Assembly (NCBI GenBank): GCA_015654675.1
Contig: JAATGM010000020.1
Location: 124,001 to 188,000 of the forward strand
Length of the DNA: 64,000 nt
Source of the DNA: Planctomycetota bacterium
GTDB taxonomy: Bacteria > Planctomycetota > Phycisphaerae > UBA1845 > UTPLA1
Reading direction: 5' to 3'
In this document: positions 16,146-23,673 of the stretch, piece after piece
How the letters are laid out: every line of letters begins with the position of its first letter
Numbering within the stretch: the stretch's first letter is position 1
Program-made: the position numbers and the translations under genes
The notes under the pieces: generated by a model
Told to the model about the DNA's origin: nothing
Database searches by the model: none
The model's input: only the letters and a program-made list of their open reading frames with translations

Positions 16146-18095
16146 ATGGCGATCAATCCGATCACAACAACTCGCGTCTCGAACGGCATGCAGAGCCAGG
16201 CGCTGCTGGATCAGTTCCGGGCGAACCAGGTGCGGCTGTTCCAGTTGCAGCAGCAGCTTTCGACGGGGAAGCGGCTGCTTTCGACGCGCGATGACCCGCT
16301 GGGCGCTGGACGGGCGATTGACTACGGGCAGATTCTAGATCGCCAGTCGCAGATTCTGACGAACATTCGCTCGGCTGACAGCTTCCTTGGGGCGACGGAC
16401 AGCGCGATTTCGGACATCAGCGGGATGCTGATCCAGGCGACGGGGATCGCGAGCGAGCAGGTTAACTCGTTCACGAGCGCGGATCAGCGGGCCGCTGCGG
16501 CGACGATTATCGATGGGATCATCGGGCAACTACAGGCGGTGGGGAATCGGCAGTTCAACGGGCGATTCCTTTTCTCGGGGCGAACGACGGCGACCGCGCC
16601 GCTGAACACGGCGCTGGGGCAGGTGACGCATGTCGGGGACGACGGCGATCTGTTGGCGCGAATTTCGAGCGGGGCTTCGTTTGGGACGGAGACGACGGCG
16701 GCGATCAATCTGACCGTCAGCGAATTGTTTGACCTGCAGTCGAGCGCAGTGAGCGACGGGGCTGATCTCGATCCGGCACTGAGCGCGGGGACGCGGTTGA
16801 GCGATCTGGGCGGGGCGGTCGGGCGCGGGATTCGGGCCGGCACGATTCGGGTCACGCAGCACGCGGGGCCTGACAAGACGTTTGATTTGGATCTGTCGTC
16901 AGTGGATACGGTCGGCGACCTGGTGGCGCGGTTCAATTCGGCGGCGTCGGCGGCGGGGGCTTCGCTGACGATTTCGATTGTCGGCGACCACCTGGAGATT
17001 GCGTCGGGCGGGGGAAATGTTTCGGTGGCCGACGTCGGCACCGGGGCGGCGGCCGCAGACCTGGGGTTGCGAGCGACCAATGTCGCGACGCCGGTGATGG
17101 GGCAGGACGTAAATCCGCGGGTGTTGCTGACGACGAAGCTGACGGACCTGAACGGCGGGGCGGGAGTGACGCTGACGAGCGGAATTGTGATCAGCAACGG
17201 CTCGCTGTCGGCGACGGTGAATTTCTCCGGGGCGAAGACGGTGCAGGATGTGCTTAACGCCCTGAACGGGGCCGGGGTTGGGATTCGGGCGCGGATCAAT
17301 GATTCCGGGACGGGGATTGACGTCGTCAATGGATTGTCGGGATCGGAACTGAAGATTGGAGAGAATGGCGGGAGCGATGCGACATTGCTGGGGATTCGAT
17401 CGCTGCACGGCGGGACGACGCTGGCCAATTTGAACGGCGGGCGTGGGGTGGGGACGGTGGCGGGGGATGATATTTCGATCACGGATGGCAACGGCGTGAC
17501 GTTCACGGTGGACGTGGACGGGGCGACGACGGTGGGGGACGTGATTGCGAAGATCAATACAGCGGCGTCGGCGGCGGGCTCGACGCTGACGGCGGGGCTG
17601 GCACAGAACGGAAATGGTATCCGGCTTTCGCAGGCGAGCGGCACGACGCCGATTGTGGTGTCGCGAGCGAATCTCTCGCCGGCGATTGATGACCTGGGGC
17701 TTTCCGGAGTGGCGGGGAGCACGACAGAGCTGGCGGGGCGCGACGTCAATCCGAACAAAGCGAGCGGTGCGTTTACGGCGCTGTATGAGTTGCGCGACGC
17801 GCTGATGGCGAATGACACGGCCCGAATCACGGCGGCGGGGGCGAAGATCGAAGCGGCGCAGCGGCACGTCGCGGCGGTGCAGGGGCAGGTGGGGGCGCGT
17901 TCGGCGGCGATGCAGCAGCGGCTGCAGCGGACCGAGGACGCGGTGGCTTCGACGCAGGAATTATTGTCGCAGATCACCGACGTGGACTACACGGAGGCGA
18001 TCACCAAGTTTCAACAGGCACAAACCGCTTTGCAGGCGAACCTGCAGAGCGGATCTCAGTTGCTCGGTCTCTCGTTGCTGGATTTCTTGCGATGA
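16146..18095 (+). CDS. flgL: FlgL, hook-filament junction protein 3 with enlarged central region
   Basis: 649 residues, about twice the E. coli FlgL (317). Ends are conserved: SNGMQSQALLDQFRANQVRL with QQQLSTGKRLLSTRDDPLG at the N-terminus, and QITDVDYTEAITKFQQAQTA with QSGSQLLGLSLLDFLR at the C-terminus. The extra middle part contains at least three related units of the flagellin 'IN' type: VGDLVARFNSAASAAGASLT, VQDVLNALNGAGVGIRARI and VGDVIAKINTAASAAGSTLT, each followed by a strand pair with a GNGIRL-like motif. These likely form surface-exposed domains. FlgL links FlgK to the filament. The gene ends the hook-junction part of the cluster; fliW follows after 74 bp. Confidence 0.92.
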   Translation: MAINPITTTRVSNGMQSQALLDQFRANQVRLFQLQQQLSTGKRLLSTRDDPLGAGRAIDYGQILDRQSQILTNIRSADSFLGATDSAISDISGMLIQATGIASEQVNSFTSADQRAAAATIIDGIIGQLQAVGNRQFNGRFLFSGRTTATAPLNTALGQVTHVGDDGDLLARISSGASFGTETTAAINLTVSELFDLQSSAVSDGADLDPALSAGTRLSDLGGAVGRGIRAGTIRVTQHAGPDKTFDLDLSSVDTVGDLVARFNSAASAAGASLTISIVGDHLEIASGGGNVSVADVGTGAAAADLGLRATNVATPVMGQDVNPRVLLTTKLTDLNGGAGVTLTSGIVISNGSLSATVNFSGAKTVQDVLNALNGAGVGIRARINDSGTGIDVVNGLSGSELKIGENGGSDATLLGIRSLHGGTTLANLNGGRGVGTVAGDDISITDGNGVTFTVDVDGATTVGDVIAKINTAASAAGSTLTAGLAQNGNGIRLSQASGTTPIVVSRANLSPAIDDLGLSGVAGSTTELAGRDVNPNKASGAFTALYELRDALMANDTARITAAGAKIEAAQRHVAAVQGQVGARSAAMQQRLQRTEDAVASTQELLSQITDVDYTEAITKFQQAQTALQANLQSGSQLLGLSLLDFLR

Positions 18096-18169
18096 ATGGA
18101 CGCATCGCAGGCGCGAGGACGAGCGGTTAACGACGGGCGCGCCATGAGGGCGGCCAGGAGTAAGAGAAC

Positions 18170-18622
18170 ATGGTCATTCAAACGTCCCGGTTCGGCGGCA
18201 TCGACGTGGATGCGCAGCGGTTTCTCCACTTTCCGAAGGGCCTGCTGGGCTTCCCGGACGATCGCGAGTTTGCCCTGATTCAGACGGGCGAGAACAGCGC
18301 GTTCTACTGGATGCAGAGCGTGAGCCGGCCGGACCTGGCGTTCGTGGTATGCGATCCGCGGCTGTTCGTGAACGACTTCAAGCTGGCCATCAAGCCGGAC
18401 GATTTGACGTCGATCGGCCTCACGGACGCGGACGGCAGCCAGGTATTTGTCGTCGTGAACAAGGTGGATGAGACGTTGACCGGCAATCTGCAAGGCCCGC
18501 TGGTCATCAATGTGGGTACGCGAATCGGGCGGCAGCTCGTTCTCTCGGACAAGCGATATTCGACGCGTTACCCGTTGATGCAGCTTCCGACGCGTGCGGC
18601 AGCGGTGTCAAAGACGGCGTAG
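18170..18622 (+). CDS. fliW: FliW, flagellar assembly factor and CsrA antagonist
   Basis: 150 residues, the family length. Diagnostic elements are the opening TSRFGGIDVDAQRFLHFPKG with LLGFPDDREFALI, then FYWMQSVSRPDLAFVVCDP and TGNLQGPLVIN. In Bacillus subtilis FliW binds CsrA and flagellin alternately, freeing flagellin translation once secretion lowers cytoplasmic flagellin. Here fliW is directly followed by csrA and fliC, an arrangement that supports the same partner-switch circuit. AGGAG lies nine bases before ATG 18170. Confidence 0.93.
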   Translation: MVIQTSRFGGIDVDAQRFLHFPKGLLGFPDDREFALIQTGENSAFYWMQSVSRPDLAFVVCDPRLFVNDFKLAIKPDDLTSIGLTDADGSQVFVVVNKVDETLTGNLQGPLVINVGTRIGRQLVLSDKRYSTRYPLMQLPTRAAAVSKTA

Positions 18623-18630
18623 GTCGTGGG

Positions 18631-18660
18631 TCGAAACGGAGCCGATCGGACGCCTATAAT
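18631..18660 (+). promoter_or_regulatory. Candidate sigma-70-type promoter for csrA
   Basis: A perfect -10 hexamer TATAAT lies at 18655-18660, preceded at 18 bp spacing by TCGAAA (four of six matches to TTGACA). It sits in the 196-bp gap between fliW and csrA, which is otherwise empty. In such GC-rich DNA a perfect TATAAT is noteworthy, but the -35 is weak. It would allow csrA and perhaps fliC to be expressed apart from the sigma-54-driven genes. Confidence 0.4.
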
Positions 18661-18818
18661 TGGCAGTCAGAAACGGTCCGACGGCCACGTTACGCGTCAC
18701 GGGGCCCCCGCATTGCCGGCGTCATTGGATGTGCGCGCCGGCGCGGGCCCGACCGCCCGCCCCAACGGTCCCCGTGTGACATCATCGCGCATCGGCATGG
18801 CCAAGGAAGGAGCCGCGG

Positions 18819-19076
18819 ATGTTGGTGCTTTCGAGACAACGAGACGAGACGATCATGATCGGCGACGACGTCGAGGTCACGGTCGTCGATATACGCGGAG
18901 ACAAGGTGCGACTCGGGATTACGGCCCCGGCGCATATCGCGGTCCACCGCAAGGAAGTTTATGACGCGATTCAGCGCGAGAATCGCGAGGCCGCAAATGT
19001 GCAGCCGAAGGATCTCCCGCCACGCGGGGGACCGAATCAGCCGCCGGCCGGGCCTGACACGCCTCGCCGCCGGTAA
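18819..19076 (+). CDS. csrA: CsrA, RNA-binding translational regulator
   Basis: 85 residues. The 60-residue CsrA core is intact: [39 protein letters not shown] and [13 protein letters not shown], including the RNA-contacting R44-type residue region and the start MLVLSR. A Pro/Arg-rich tail of ~25 residues extends beyond the usual E. coli length (61). CsrA dimers bind GGA motifs in mRNA leaders, often blocking the ribosome site. The gene sits between fliW, whose product antagonises CsrA, and flagellin, whose leader has suitable GGA motifs. AAGGAAGGA precedes the ATG. Confidence 0.96.
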   Translation: MLVLSRQRDETIMIGDDVEVTVVDIRGDKVRLGITAPAHIAVHRKEVYDAIQRENREAANVQPKDLPPRGGPNQPPAGPDTPRRR

Positions 19077-19092
19077 GAACGAGTTTGCTGTC

Positions 19093-19123
19093 CGCCCGCA
19101 TCGTCCGGGACACGATGCGGGCG
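19093..19123 (+). promoter_or_regulatory. Flagellin leader hairpin with GGA in loop, candidate CsrA site
   Basis: A perfect 12-bp stem, CGCCCGCATCGT paired with ACGATGCGGGCG, encloses the 7-base loop CCGGGAC. GGA in a hairpin loop is the preferred CsrA target. The hairpin lies 59 bp before the flagellin start and 16 bp after csrA. No T-run follows, so it is a poor intrinsic terminator, though slowing of RNA polymerase or mRNA protection are alternatives. Confidence 0.6.
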
Positions 19124-19166
19124 TCGGCGGAGCCCAGCAGGGCTTCGCACGAGCCGTTGGACAATC

Positions 19167-19175
19167 AAGGAGGAT
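19167..19175 (+). promoter_or_regulatory. Flagellin Shine-Dalgarno overlapping a second GGA motif
   Basis: AAGGAGGAT lies seven bases before ATG 19182 and contains two GGA triplets. In B. subtilis hag one CsrA site overlaps the ribosome-binding site and another lies in an upstream hairpin; this leader shows the same pair. Binding here would block flagellin translation. Confidence 0.55.
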
Positions 19176-19181
19176 TGCCAC

Positions 19182-20624
19182 ATGACCCGGATTAATTCGA
19201 ACATTCCCGCGTTGCTGGCGCAGCGCCAGCTCAACCGCTCGCAGAACAAACTGTCGACCAGTCTCGAACGGCTGGCGACCGGACTGCGGATCAACCGGGG
19301 GGCCGATGACCCCGCTGGACTGATCGTCTCGGAGACACTGCGCTCCGAGATCGCCGGCGTGAACCAGGCGGTGAACAACTCGCAACGCGCGTCGAACGTC
19401 GTCGGAACGACGGAAGCGGCGCTGAACGAGGTTGCGGCGCTGCTCAACGACGTGCAGAACCTGGTGGTCGAGGCGGCCAACCGCGGGGCGGTGTCGGACG
19501 ATGAAATCCGGGCGAATCAGTTGCAGATTGACTCTGCGGTTGAGTCAATCACGCGGATCGCGAATACGTCTAGCTTTGCCGGGCGGAAGCTGCTGGATGG
19601 ATCGCTTGATTACATTACCAGCGGGGTGGTGAAGAGCGATCTGGAGTCGTTGGAGATCGTTGGGGCGACGTTTGGTAATCAGAATTACATCCCCGTGACC
19701 GTGAATGTCACCCAGTCGGCGCAGCACGGTCTGTTGCGGTTCACGACCAGCCAGATCGGGCAGGCAATCAGCATCGAAGTGGCGGGAAATAACGGAGTTG
19801 TGTCGCTTTCGTTCATCTCCGGGACGCGCGCGAGTGCGATTGCGGCGGCGATCAATGTCGTGGCGGACGCGACCGGGATTTCGGCGGGATTGATTAACAG
19901 CGGAAATGCGAATTCCGGGATCGTCCTGCAGTCGAAGGGGTATGGATCGAACTCGTTTGTCCAGGTCGACGTGTTGCCGAGTTCGGCGGGAACGTTTGCC
20001 CTGACGGACGCGACGGGGAGCACTACGAAGCGGGACATCGGGCGCGACGCGGCGGCGACGATCAACGGGGCAACGTCGATCGGTCGCGGGCGCGATTTGA
20101 TCCTGAATACGACCGGCCTGAACGTCGCGCTGACACTCACGGAGGCGTTCAACAAACCGGGAAGTACGACGTTTGCGATCACCGGCGGCGGGGCGCTCTT
20201 CCAGCTTGGGCCCGGGATCAATACGAATCAGCAGGTGAATGTGGGCGTTCGATCAATTGCGGCTTCGCGACTCGGGAATGGTACGCTCGGATTCCTGTCG
20301 CAGATCACAACCGGGCAGGAATTCTCGCTGGTCAACGGGCAGGCGGAACAATCGTCCAAGATCATCGAGGAGGCGATTCGACAGGTGTCGCTGCTTCGCG
20401 GACGGCTGGGTGCATTTGAGAAGAACACGCTGCAGACGAACGTGAGCCAGTTGCAGATCACACTAGAGAATCTGACGTCGAGCGAGTCGACCATCCGGGA
20501 CGTGGATTTCGCGGCGGAGACGAGCGAGCTGACGCGGAACCAGATTCTGGTGCAGGCCGGGACGAGCGTGCTGGGCATCGCGAATACGACGCCGCAGAAC
20601 GTATTGGCCCTGCTGCGGCAGTAG
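19182..20624 (+). CDS. fliC: Flagellin
   Basis: 480 residues. The N-terminal D0/D1 region is classical: RINSNIPALLAQRQLNRSQN, LERLATGLRINRGADDPAGL and SETLRSEIAGVNQAVNNSQR. The C-terminal D1/D0 region contains LENLTSSESTIRDVDFAAET and QILVQAGTSVLGIANTTPQN, ending VLALLRQ. Around 150-350 lies a variable outer domain with a flagellin-IN-like segment (GQAISIEVAGNNGVVSLSF). The product is exported and polymerises into the filament. A strong AAGGAGG site and the leader hairpin point to translational control by CsrA/FliW. It is the only flagellin gene in the window and closes the flagellar cluster. Confidence 0.96.
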   Translation: MTRINSNIPALLAQRQLNRSQNKLSTSLERLATGLRINRGADDPAGLIVSETLRSEIAGVNQAVNNSQRASNVVGTTEAALNEVAALLNDVQNLVVEAANRGAVSDDEIRANQLQIDSAVESITRIANTSSFAGRKLLDGSLDYITSGVVKSDLESLEIVGATFGNQNYIPVTVNVTQSAQHGLLRFTTSQIGQAISIEVAGNNGVVSLSFISGTRASAIAAAINVVADATGISAGLINSGNANSGIVLQSKGYGSNSFVQVDVLPSSAGTFALTDATGSTTKRDIGRDAAATINGATSIGRGRDLILNTTGLNVALTLTEAFNKPGSTTFAITGGGALFQLGPGINTNQQVNVGVRSIAASRLGNGTLGFLSQITTGQEFSLVNGQAEQSSKIIEEAIRQVSLLRGRLGAFEKNTLQTNVSQLQITLENLTSSESTIRDVDFAAETSELTRNQILVQAGTSVLGIANTTPQNVLALLRQ

Positions 20625-20657
20625 GAAGTCATTCAGCGCGGCAGACTCGCCCGGGCG

Positions 20658-20682
20658 GCGGCTTGGGATTAGCATAAGCCGC
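20658..20682 (+). terminator. Weak hairpin after flagellin
   Basis: GCGGCTT and AAGCCGC form a 7-bp stem with an 11-base loop in the 62-bp gap between fliC and the next gene. No U-run follows. It may end some flagellin transcripts or simply be part of the leader of the VWA gene. Confidence 0.3.
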
Positions 20683-20686
20683 TGGG

Positions 20687-23671
20687 ATGATACTCGCCGT
20701 CGCACTCCGAGATCGGTTCGACCATCCGCTGGCGCTGTGGTTGATTCTCGCGCCAATCGGATTATGGTGGCTCTCGCGGCGGTCGCTGTCCGGACTCTCG
20801 CCGGGGCGGCGTTGGGCGGCGCTGGGGGCGCGGACGCTCGTCATCATTCTTCTGGCCCTGGCTCTGGCCGGGCTTAACAAGATACGCACCAACAAAGACC
20901 TGTCGGTCATCTTGTTGCTGGACCAGTCCCGGTCGATCCGGCCGGACGAGCAGGATGAAGCGCGGCGCTATGCGAAGGCAGCGGTCAAGAAGCCACCCGC
21001 TGACGATCGGGTTGGCGCGATCACGTTCGACGGGGACGCCTACATTGAGCAGCTTCCGAGCAAGCCGGGACCGGACGGGGGCATTTTCTCGGATGTGAAG
21101 CTGATCTCGCCGAACAATCGGCCGGACCGGACGAACGTCGCGGCGGCGGTTCGGCTGGCGCTGGCCTGCTTCCCGCAGGATACGGCGAAGCGAATCGTTC
21201 TAATGTCGGATGGGAATCAGAACGTCGGCGACGTGATGACCGAGGTGCAATCGGCGGCGGCCGCGGGAGTGACGGTCGATGTGGTTCCGATCCGCTATGA
21301 GTATGAAGACGAGGTGATGTTCGAGCGATTGTCGGCGCCGGCTTATGCACGCGAGCAGGAAGTGGCGACGATCCGGTTGACGCTGCGATCGCGGTCGACG
21401 AAGCCGACCAGTGGGCGGATTCAACTATTTCATGACGGACGTCTGGTGGGGGACGATGCAAAGACGGGCGGTCAGCACGTCGAGCTTCAGCCGGGACTCA
21501 ACACGTATGTGATTCGGCTTCCGATGGACCACACCGGGGCACATCGGTTCGAGGCGCGGTTCACTCCGGATGACCGGTCGATGGACAAGATCGCGGCGAA
21601 CAACGTCGCGACTGGGTTCACGACGGTGGAGGGGCCGGCGACGGTATTGATGATCTCCGGCCGGCCGGAGGACGATGTTCCGCTGGTCGAGGCGCTGGAT
21701 CGCGAGCAGATTCGCGTGGACGTGAAGCGTCCGGGCGACGCGGGCGTCGACGCGGTGACGTTGCAGCAGTACGCGGCGGTGATTCTCTCGAACGTCGCGG
21801 CGGATCAATTTAACGAGACGCAACACAAGGCGCTGGCGAGTTACGTCCGCGATCTGGGCGGCGGCTTGATCATGACTGGCGGGGATGAGGGGTTCGGCGC
21901 GGGCGGATGGCAGTCATCGGTGGTTGAGGCGGTGATGCCGGTTCGGTTTGACGTGGATTCGATCCGTCAGATACCGCGGGGGGCACTGGCGATTGTGATG
22001 CATGCGTGCGAGATGCCGCAGGGCAACACCATGGCGGTTGAGACGGCGATTGCGGCGATGCGGACGCTGAGCAGTCTCGACTATTTCGGCGTGGTGGCAT
22101 ACCTGGGGATGGGGCCGGCATGGGCGGTGGCGATGCGACTGTGCGATGACAAGAACTCGATCGCCAACCAGATTCGCAAGATGGGGCATGGCGATGCGCC
22201 GAGCTTCGATGAGCTGATGGACATCGGCTACAAGGGACTGATTACGCGGCGCGACGCGGCGCAGCGGCACATGATTGTGATGTCGGATGGCGATCCCGCG
22301 CCGCCCAGCCCTTCGCTGATTAACAAGCTGGTCGCGGCGAAAATTACCGTGTCGACCATCAGCGTTTTTCCGCATGGGGGAATGGAAATCGCGACGCTGA
22401 AAAACATCGCGAAGCAGACAAAGGGGAACTATTACGACATCAGCACGCCGGGAGATGAGAAGAAGCTGCCGCAAATCTTCATCAAGGAAGCGAAGGTCGT
22501 GCGGCGGCCGCTGCTGCGCGAGGAGCAGTTCACGCCGCGGGTGAAATATCGGCTGAGCGATCTACTGGCGGGATTGAGCAGCGGGTTCCCGACATTGGGC
22601 GGGTATGTGGTAACCACGCCGCGGTCGCCTTCGGAGATCGAGCTGCCGCTGGTGTCGGACAAGGGCGATCCGATCCTGGCGAACTGGCAGTGCGGGCTGG
22701 GGCGGAGCGTGGCGTTCACGAGCGGGTGGTGGAACTACTGGGCTCCGAACTGGGTGAATTGGCCGGCGTTTCCAAAGCTGTGGGCACAGACGGTTCGCTG
22801 GTGCATGGCGCAGGGGTCGGCGAAGGATTTCGAAGTCAATACGTTTGTCGATGGGAATCGCGCGCGGGTCGTGGTCGAGGCGTTGAATAAGGATGCAGAC
22901 TATCTGAACTTCTTGCAGATGCAGGGGCTGGTCTTGAATCCGTCGGGTGAGAGTCAGCCGATTCGGCTGGAGCAGACGGGTCCCGGGCGCTACGAGGGCG
23001 GCTTCGCCATGAACGAGGCAGGCAACTTTGTGGTGAACCTGCAGGCGCTGGGGGCCAGCGACAAGCCGGTGATGATTCGGACGGGCGTCAGTCAGGCGTA
23101 TTCGCCGGAGTTCAAGGAACTGGCCACGAACGAGTCGCTGTTGCGGCGGGTGGTCGAAGCGACGGGCGGTCGGTGGATTGATGGGCCGCCGGAGGACGCG
23201 AAGCTCTTCCTGCACAATCTGCCCGAGTCTTTCTCGCGGCAGCCGCTGTGGTCGCTGCTGCTAGAGCTGGCGGTGATCTGCTTTTTGATCGATGTCGCGG
23301 TGCGACGAATCGCGGTCGATCCCCGGAAGATTGCGGCGACCGTGCGGGCGTATATTGCAGACATGGCCGGCCGTATGGGGGCTGGGCGGCAGGCGGAAGT
23401 GGTCTTGACGGATTTGAAGGGTGTGCGGGAGAAGGTGCGGGCGGAGAAGACGGCTGCCGGTGATGCACCGGCGGAACCATATTCGGCATCGGGCCGTAAG
23501 TATGAGGCGGCGGGTGACGCGACGAAGCCGAGCGGCGATTTGACTTCGGCGCTGGGTGGGGCTGACTCGACTGCCAAGCCGGCAGAAAAGAAGCCGACGG
23601 CCGACGCGCCTCCGGAGGATACGACTTCGCGGCTCCTAAAGTCGAAGAAACGGCGACAGGACGGCACGTAA
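20687..23671 (+). CDS. Large membrane protein with two VWA-type domains and a glutamine-amidotransferase-like region (second MIDAS degenerate)
   Basis: 994 residues. Two N-terminal membrane spans (~16-30 and 47-62) precede a VWA domain (~73-230) with intact metal site: DQSRS at 79-83, RTNVAAA, and IVLMSDGNQN. A middle region (~320-420) with ISGRPEDDVPLVEAL and DLGGGLIMTGGDEGFGAGGW resembles class I glutamine-amidotransferase-like domains found in such proteins. A second VWA-like domain (~430-600) has lost its DxSxS site: the equivalent stretch is H439-A-C-E-M. A C-terminal span (~855-875) is followed by a charged Ala/Lys-rich cytoplasmic tail ending RLLKSKKRRQ. It lies immediately before a paralogue and a MoxR ATPase. 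MoxR-VWA sets are generally thought to assist folding or activation of partner proteins at the membrane; the client is unknown. Confidence 0.75.
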   Translation: MILAVALRDRFDHPLALWLILAPIGLWWLSRRSLSGLSPGRRWAALGARTLVIILLALALAGLNKIRTNKDLSVILLLDQSRSIRPDEQDEARRYAKAAVKKPPADDRVGAITFDGDAYIEQLPSKPGPDGGIFSDVKLISPNNRPDRTNVAAAVRLALACFPQDTAKRIVLMSDGNQNVGDVMTEVQSAAAAGVTVDVVPIRYEYEDEVMFERLSAPAYAREQEVATIRLTLRSRSTKPTSGRIQLFHDGRLVGDDAKTGGQHVELQPGLNTYVIRLPMDHTGAHRFEARFTPDDRSMDKIAANNVATGFTTVEGPATVLMISGRPEDDVPLVEALDREQIRVDVKRPGDAGVDAVTLQQYAAVILSNVAADQFNETQHKALASYVRDLGGGLIMTGGDEGFGAGGWQSSVVEAVMPVRFDVDSIRQIPRGALAIVMHACEMPQGNTMAVETAIAAMRTLSSLDYFGVVAYLGMGPAWAVAMRLCDDKNSIANQIRKMGHGDAPSFDELMDIGYKGLITRRDAAQRHMIVMSDGDPAPPSPSLINKLVAAKITVSTISVFPHGGMEIATLKNIAKQTKGNYYDISTPGDEKKLPQIFIKEAKVVRRPLLREEQFTPRVKYRLSDLLAGLSSGFPTLGGYVVTTPRSPSEIELPLVSDKGDPILANWQCGLGRSVAFTSGWWNYWAPNWVNWPAFPKLWAQTVRWCMAQGSAKDFEVNTFVDGNRARVVVEALNKDADYLNFLQMQGLVLNPSGESQPIRLEQTGPGRYEGGFAMNEAGNFVVNLQALGASDKPVMIRTGVSQAYSPEFKELATNESLLRRVVEATGGRWIDGPPEDAKLFLHNLPESFSRQPLWSLLLELAVICFLIDVAVRRIAVDPRKIAATVRAYIADMAGRMGAGRQAEVVLTDLKGVREKVRAEKTAAGDAPAEPYSASGRKYEAAGDATKPSGDLTSALGGADSTAKPAEKKPTADAPPEDTTSRLLKSKKRRQDGT

Positions 23672-23673
23672 AC

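Noticed and set aside
16484-17977. 497-codon frame antisense to flgL
   Set aside because: Composition is Ser/Arg/Pro-rich with no recognisable domain, and the opposite strand encodes a clear FlgL.
19093-19123. Classical rho-independent terminator after csrA
   Set aside because: The hairpin is perfect but has no U-run on either side; a leader regulatory role fits better.
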